From NCBI GenBank assembly GCA_029210545.1, contig JARGFV010000092.1, positions 1-10,252 of the forward strand: a DNA stretch of 10,252 nucleotides. Reading direction: 5' to 3'. This DNA comes from a bacterium (GTDB lineage: Bacteria > BMS3Abin14). This document shows positions 7,089 to 10,252 of the stretch, in pieces. A model generated the notes under the pieces. That model had not been told where the DNA came from and did not search any database. It worked only from the letters and a program-made list of their open reading frames with translations. The position numbers and the translations under genes were made by a program. Numbering within the stretch: the stretch's first letter is position 1; each line of letters opens with the position of its first letter.

Positions 7089-7127
7089 ATGCCCCTTCTC
7101 GACTACTTCAAACCTGTTTCAACCTAA
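7089..7127 (+). pseudogene. N-terminal remnant of a rhodanese-like gene
   Basis: A perfect AGGAGG (7076-7081) with 7-nt spacing precedes ATG at 7089, but only 12 codons follow (MPLLDYFKPVST) before TAA. The peptide resembles the conserved first residues of stand-alone rhodanese-like proteins (M-x-L-F-D-Y-F-K-P-V, then the rhodanese domain). After the stop the sequence becomes the antisense of a MarC-like fragment, with no rhodanese sequence. I infer a gene cut by a deletion or rearrangement at about 7125. The alternative is a real leader peptide of 12 residues. Confidence 0.4.
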
Positions 7128-7142
7128 AACCCTCCCCCCGGT

Positions 7143-7376
7143 TCACCCCACAGCCGCCAGGATCCGCCCTACCCACACAGTCGTTCCCTGCATGATCATC
7201 TCCACCGCGAAGACCCCGACAATGAGAAAGACGATGCCCCCGAATATCTGGAAAGAAGCGAACTCTGCTCGCATGAACTTCGAAAAAGCAGCTTCCCCCA
7301 GAAGCGCGAAAGTTATGTGGATGACCGAGGCGATGGCGACCATGAGAGGTGCGATGAGCAGCGCTCCCCCGAACAT
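7143..7376 (-). pseudogene. MarC-like membrane protein fragment
   Basis: From the Met at 7376 this frame encodes 77 residues with two or three hydrophobic segments. The stretch FALLGEAAFSKFMRAEFASF followed by QIFGGIVFLIVG resembles one half of MarC-family integral membrane proteins, normally about 200 residues. Both halves of MarC are alike, so I cannot say which is preserved. It is in frame with the EamA-like piece upstream (HIEAG then QMFGG). It could therefore be a separate truncated gene, with weak GAGG 8 nt before the ATG, or the tail of a fossil chimera. The MarC assignment is tentative. Confidence 0.4.
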
Positions 7377-7619
7377 CTGGCCCGCCTCGATGTGGATCTC
7401 ACCCCAGTTGATAAGGGAATATGGGATCGCCCCGTTGAGAAGCCCCATGATCAGGAACTACCCCCAGGTCGGCCCCGGCGGAGGCATGCGGCTGCCCCGT
7501 AGACGGACCACGGCGTAAAGCACAAGACCTCCCAGAGCAGTCCGAACAAAAACGACGGTGAAGGGTTGGACCGTGGGCAAGGCCACCTTACCGAAACTCC
7601 AATACGGGTGATTTTCTGG
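7377..7619 (-). pseudogene. EamA/DMT-family transporter fragment with amber stop
   Basis: Read in the frame of the downstream piece, the minus strand gives YWSFGKVALPTVQPFTVVFV, continues with RTALGGLVLYAVVRLRG, meets TAG at 7460-7458, then resumes FLIMGLLNGAIPYSLINWGE and HIEAG. This matches the first membrane helices of EamA drug/metabolite transporters, whose hallmark is the GLLN-AIPFSLI-WG-HI segment. The initial Met and first helix are missing (the frame is closed by TGA at 7664-7662, inside the adjoining AraC-Ogt gene). The rest of the roughly 300-aa transporter is also missing. The gene is dead: truncated at both ends and carrying a nonsense codon. Confidence 0.65.
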
Positions 7620-7656
7620 GGTTTCCTCTCCGATACGGGAAATTGCCGCTGCATTT

Positions 7657-8496
7657 CTATTTCACGTCTGCCGCGGCAATTTCACGTGCCAGCATGATCT
7701 TTTTTCGCGTCAGGCCCCCGCCGTAGCCGCCCAGTTCTCCGGAGCTTCTCAGGACCCGGTGGCACGGGATGAGCCAGGCGACGGGGTTTTTCCCGACCGC
7801 CGAGGCCGCCGCCCTCACGGCATCAGGTCTGCCTGCGGCCCTGGCCACTGCAGCATAGGAGACCACGGCGCCATCGGGAATCCGGAGAAGCGCCTGCCAC
7901 ACCTTGATCTGGAAGTTGGTGCCCCGCAGGAAAAGGCCGATCCCACTGCCTCTCGTCCATCCGCCGGCGAATATCCTCACGACCGTTTCCCCTGTGGCGC
8001 CCTTCCCTTCGGCGATGGAAGCGGCGGGCCACCTTTTCCGCAGGTCCTCAAGGGCCTTTTTCCCGCCATTTTCGCCGACGAACCGCAGGTCGGTGACGCC
8101 GCTCCGGGTCATGGCCAGCAGCGCCAGGCCGAAAGGCGTCTCGTGAAAACCGTATTGGATGTCAACCCCCGCGCCCCCGGCCTTGTACTGGCCAGGGGTG
8201 ATCGCCTCCACCGCGACGAACAGGTCGTGGAGCCGCCCCGGTCCGCTAAGGCCCACATCGAAAGCTGTGTCCATGACCGAAGCGGACCGGTTCAGGAGTA
8301 TCTTTGCGTTTTCCACGGTCAGGAACTGCAGGTAGCGCTTGGGGCTCACCCCAACCCACTTTTTGAACACCTTCTGAAAATGGAAAGGGCTCAGGTTCAC
8401 GTGCCGGGCCGTCTCGTCGAGGGCCGGCTGGTCCCCGGAGTTGTCCTCCAGGAACCTGATGGCCTTTTCCATCTTTTCGTAATCGGAGGGCACCAT
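7657..8496 (-). CDS. AraC-family regulator fused to O6-alkylguanine-DNA alkyltransferase (Ada-like)
   Basis: This is a 279-aa protein. Residues about 5-105 form an AraC-type double helix-turn-helix (AIRFLEDNSGDQPALDETA, then LSPFHFQKVFKKWVGVSPKR). Residues about 190-275 form the Ogt/AGT domain with the active-site motif IPCHRV (Cys245), the RAAASAVGKNP segment and GGYGGGLTRKK. The Cys irreversibly accepts alkyl groups from O6-alkylguanine in DNA. The N-terminal methylphosphotriester/zinc domain of E. coli Ada, which turns Ada into an activator, is absent. Start: the ATG at 8496 has GGAG 6 nt upstream and begins just before the usual SDYE-x-x-x-AI opening. The frame allows ATGs at 8502, 8529 and 8535, the last giving 292 aa, but with poor ribosome binding sites. 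Its stop abuts the EamA fossil. Confidence 0.88.
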   Translation of the reverse strand: MVPSDYEKMEKAIRFLEDNSGDQPALDETARHVNLSPFHFQKVFKKWVGVSPKRYLQFLTVENAKILLNRSASVMDTAFDVGLSGPGRLHDLFVAVEAITPGQYKAGGAGVDIQYGFHETPFGLALLAMTRSGVTDLRFVGENGGKKALEDLRKRWPAASIAEGKGATGETVVRIFAGGWTRGSGIGLFLRGTNFQIKVWQALLRIPDGAVVSYAAVARAAGRPDAVRAAASAVGKNPVAWLIPCHRVLRSSGELGGYGGGLTRKKIMLAREIAAADVK

Positions 8497-8583
8497 GCTC
8501 ATCTCCCATCGAGTGTCAAGGGTCTCCATGGGCATGAAGGTAACATCCCGGAGAGGGGTAATCGACCCGATTCTTGCGGTTAT

Positions 8584-8618
8584 CAGCTGGTATCTTTCAG
8601 CTCACAGCTATCAGCTGA
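8584..8618. repeat. Heptamer repeat tract with CAGCT core
   Basis: CAGCT recurs at 8584, 8598, 8605 and 8612, always a multiple of 7 apart (units CAGCTGG, TATCTTT, CAGCTCA, CAGCTAT, CAGCTGA). It lies in the gap between fbp and the AraC-Ogt gene and shares its core with the 663-711 tract. Confidence 0.65.
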
Positions 8619-8629
8619 ACCACGAACAA

Positions 8630-8649
8630 AGCCCTCCGTCAGGAGGGCT
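8630..8649 (-). terminator. Likely intrinsic terminator of fbp
   Basis: A perfect 8-bp stem AGCCCTCC/GGAGGGCT with a 4-nt loop is followed on the minus strand by TTGTTC. It lies about 97 nt past the fbp stop codon and before the AraC-Ogt gene. The T-run is short and interrupted. Confidence 0.55.
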
Positions 8650-8657
8650 GTGACCTT

Positions 8658-8706
8658 CTTGGCTCTTAGTTCCTGTCTCTAAACTCTTCGCTCTTCGTGC
8701 TTCGCG
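8658..8706. repeat. Heptamer repeat tract CTTNGCT (7 units)
   Basis: Consecutive units read CTTGGCT, CTTAGTT, CCTGTCT, CTAAACT, CTTCGCT, CTTCGTG, CTTCGCG. The 7-base period is kept while units diverge. It lies between the fbp stop and the terminator hairpin. Confidence 0.65.
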
Positions 8707-8746
8707 CTATTCAGGAATATGTCGATGGAGAAATATGAAGGGACAA

Positions 8747-9775
8747 TCAAACTCCATCATCATATTTCTGAATGTACCCCTCCACCTGCTTAACATCGTA
8801 GAGCGAGCCGGCGAAGAAGGGGACTCTCTGGTGCAGGTTGTCGGGCTCAACGTCAAGGATCGGGATCCATCCGGTGCTGGCGGCGCCTCCAGCGTGTTCC
8901 ACGAGGAAGGCGAAGGGAGCGCACTCGTACAGGAGCCTCAATTTCCCGTTGGGTTTTTTGGGGTCCTTGGTGTCGGCCGGGTACATGAAGATGCCGCCCT
9001 TGAGCAAGGTACGGTGCATGTCGGCAACCATGGAACCGATGTAGCGCGCGCTGTAAGGACGCCCGCTTTCCTTGTCCTTCTCCTTGAGGAAATCGATGTA
9101 CTTGCGCACCCCGGTGGTCCAGTAGGGGTAATTCCCCTCGTTGATGGAGTAGGTCTTGCCCTTTTGGGGGATCCGGATATCGGGGTGGGACTCGAGAAAT
9201 TCCCCTACGGAGGGATCCAGCGTGAAGCCGGAAACCCCGTTGCCGGTACTTTCCACCAGCATTGTGCTGCTTCCGTAGACAACGTAACCTGCTGCCGCGA
9301 TCCTGCGGCCAGGCTGCATGAGGTCCTGCTCGCAGCCCCCCTCCCCGTCGGTTAACCGCCGGTGAATGGAAAAGATAGTCCCTATATTGATGTTGACGTC
9401 GATGTTGGAGGAACCGTCAAGGGGATCGAGGGCGATGGAGTAGTTGCCCCGCTTGTACCCCTCGGGAACGGGGATCACCTCGGCCTCTTCCTCGGTTGCC
9501 ATGATGCAGAAATGCCCGGATTTGCCCAGGATGTTGAGAAACACCTCGTTGGCGAACTCGTCGAGTTTCTGGACTTCTTCACCCTGCACGTTTTTGTCGC
9601 CGGTGAGCCCGAGGATCTCCACCAGTCCTGCCTTGTTAACCTCCCGGGAAACGATCTTGGCGGCAAAGGCTATCTGGTTCAGGATTCCGGACAGCTCCCC
9701 GGTAGCATCTGGATGCTCCATCTGTTTCTCGTGGATATGGCGGGTCAGATTGATTCCGATCCTGCGGTCTGTCAT
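8747..9775 (-). CDS. fbp: Fructose-1,6-bisphosphatase class I
   Basis: This 342-aa cytosolic enzyme hydrolyses fructose 1,6-bisphosphate to fructose 6-phosphate and phosphate, the committed step of gluconeogenesis (and of CO2-fixing sugar cycles). E. coli Fbp is 332 aa. Visible landmarks are the metal-binding acidic ATEEEAE (about residues 89-95), ALDPLDGSSNIDVNIN (about 112-127), the substrate-binding YIGSMVADMHRTLLKGG (about 242-258) and LLYECAPFAFLVEHAGG with the metal ligand Glu284. The start is ATG at 9775, with a very strong GGAGGGGAG just upstream. The frame continues open to 9871, but that part runs through the leader and its hairpin and is unlike the family. It is transcribed alone, from the promoter at 9872-9899 to the hairpin at 8630-8649. 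No residues appear to be missing. Confidence 0.96.
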   Translation of the reverse strand: MTDRRIGINLTRHIHEKQMEHPDATGELSGILNQIAFAAKIVSREVNKAGLVEILGLTGDKNVQGEEVQKLDEFANEVFLNILGKSGHFCIMATEEEAEVIPVPEGYKRGNYSIALDPLDGSSNIDVNINIGTIFSIHRRLTDGEGGCEQDLMQPGRRIAAAGYVVYGSSTMLVESTGNGVSGFTLDPSVGEFLESHPDIRIPQKGKTYSINEGNYPYWTTGVRKYIDFLKEKDKESGRPYSARYIGSMVADMHRTLLKGGIFMYPADTKDPKKPNGKLRLLYECAPFAFLVEHAGGAASTGWIPILDVEPDNLHQRVPFFAGSLYDVKQVEGYIQKYDDGV

Positions 9776-9839
9776 GGTGCTCCCCTCCCTGGATGTCGCC
9801 CTCTCCCGGAAACATCCTTTCGGAACCTGTGGTCTGGAA

Positions 9840-9860
9840 TCCGTGGATGGCATCCACGGA
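9840..9860 (-). promoter_or_regulatory. Hairpin at the 5' end of the fbp leader
   Basis: A perfect 9-bp stem (TCCGTGGAT / ATCCACGGA, 3-nt loop) lies at the start of the predicted fbp transcript (start near 9865), about 65 nt before the start codon. A 5'-terminal stem of this kind typically protects mRNA from decay; an operator palindrome is equally possible. Confidence 0.45.
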
Positions 9861-9871
9861 AAGTCCCTCAA

Positions 9872-9899
9872 ATTATAACAAAGAGAGCCTGGTTGAAAA
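9872..9899 (-). promoter_or_regulatory. Predicted sigma70-type promoter of fbp
   Basis: On the minus strand a perfect TATAAT (9877-9872) is preceded at 16 nt by TTTTCA (9899-9894, 4 of 6 to consensus). This places the start near 9865 and gives a leader of about 90 nt. Confidence 0.6.
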
Positions 9900-10013
9900 A
9901 GGGTTTACATCGGGCGGGCGATCCGATCCCACAACCCGGCCCGGCACGCCGCTCCCGGAGAGGATGGACCGGTTCAGGGTGAACGGGAGCAGGGGGCAGT
10001 GAAATTCATCCTG

Positions 10014-10092
10014 GACGCGGAGACTCGGTGACGCGGCGACACGGAGAAAAAAGATCAAACCCCGTGTCTCCCCTTCCCCGTGTCCCCGTGTC
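10014..10092. repeat. Inverted pair of octamer tandem repeats
   Basis: The left arm 10014-10044 is four octamers (GACGCGGA, GACTCGGT, GACGCGGC, GACACGGA). The right arm 10062-10092, read on the minus strand, is GACACGGG, GACACGGG, GAAGGGGA, GACACGGG. The 31-nt arms match at 24 positions around a 17-nt spacer, so a long imperfect hairpin can form. It lies 12 bp past the stop of the minus-strand gene at the window end and could block transcription into fbp. Bases 9900-10013 between it and the fbp promoter hold nothing I can identify. Confidence 0.65.
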
Positions 10093-10103
10093 AGACGGTT
10101 ATA

Positions 10104-10252
10104 CTACTTGTTCCCCCTCGACCCCTGGTGATAGACGACATCGTAGGTGAACCTCTTCCTGCCGTGGGCAGGCAGCTCCAGCTCGTACTGAACAGTGTCG
10201 GCGTCAACTTTCTCATAGCGGCCCGAATCGCCGCTGTTTTCCAGTTCCCAGG
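10104..10252 (-). CDS. C-terminal end of a DUF4139-type protein (partial)
   Basis: The last 48 residues of a gene that continues beyond the window end with WELENSGDSGRYEKVDADTV, then QYELELPAHGRKRFTYDVVY and a short basic tail before TAG at 10106-10104. The pattern W-E-x-x-N-x-G, YEK-x-D-A-x-T, x-E-L-x-x-P-A-x-G, x-x-x-Y-x-V-x-Y matches the C-terminal beta-sandwich of DUF4139 (mucoidy inhibitor A-like/DUF4140 architecture), whose function is unknown. Start, length and signal peptide cannot be seen. Confidence 0.65.
   Translation of the reverse strand, partial: WELENSGDSGRYEKVDADTVQYELELPAHGRKRFTYDVVYHQGSRGNK

Noticed and set aside
7458-7460. In-frame TAG as pyrrolysine or another recoded codon
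   Set aside because: The gene is truncated at both ends, there is no downstream recoding structure that I can identify, and EamA proteins do not use pyrrolysine; a nonsense mutation in a dead gene is simpler.
7451-7654. 67-aa minus-strand frame with its own ATG
   Set aside because: It is out of frame with the EamA-like sequence, which is recognisable in the neighbouring frame over the same bases.
9776-9871. N-terminal extension of Fbp to 9871
   Set aside because: It would translate the leader hairpin and ribosome binding site, and the predicted transcript begins only near 9865; the start at 9775 matches family length.
7759-9982. Plus-strand frames opposite the AraC-Ogt and fbp genes (307, 206 and 206 aa)
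   Set aside because: They are shadows of well-recognised minus-strand enzymes, with no convincing ribosome binding site or family sequence.

Overview
The window looks like a chromosomal segment of a GC-rich anaerobic bacterium, most likely a deltaproteobacterium (Desulfobacterota). The reasons are a giant fused acyl-CoA dehydratase activase-type protein of the strict-anaerobe kind, tiny LapA-domain and 'RND-like' membrane proteins, a class I fructose-bisphosphatase, and intergenic space filled with short-period tandem repeats and a small palindrome-rich inverted-repeat element. This placement is inferred from gene families, not from a phylogenetic marker.

Layout, left to right. 1-402 has no convincing gene; it opens with the cut end of a palindromic repeat. 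Two small minus-strand membrane protein genes follow (LapA-like 403-609, a 74-aa protein 689-913), both with GTG starts and strong ribosome binding sites and with a plausible shared promoter at 978-1006. A 1421-aa minus-strand gene (1056-5321) fuses two ASKHA ATPase modules to DUF2229/HgdB-like cysteine-rich modules. The divergent intergenic region 5322-5804 carries a 167-bp MITE-like element (5435-5601). On the plus strand, 5805-6947 encodes a FAD-dependent oxidoreductase of the type normally fused or linked to SelD. From 7089 to about 7660 lies a gene graveyard: a 12-codon rhodanese-type N-terminus, a MarC-like fragment and an EamA-like fragment with an amber stop. An AraC-Ogt fusion (7657-8496) and fructose-1,6-bisphosphatase (8747-9775) follow on the minus strand. 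The last is preceded by a promoter and a 5'UTR hairpin and followed by a terminator. The window ends inside the C-terminus of a DUF4139-type protein.

The genes do not form one pathway. The activase and Fbp fit central carbon metabolism of an anaerobe (organic-acid/CoA-ester chemistry and gluconeogenesis), the AraC-Ogt protein repairs alkylated DNA, and the small membrane proteins are envelope components of unknown role. I saw no tRNA, rRNA, CRISPR array or defence system. The unusual content is in the intergenic DNA: heptamer repeats in three tracts (one supplies a stop codon), octamer repeats in inverted orientation, the MITE-like element, and the fossil gene chimera.
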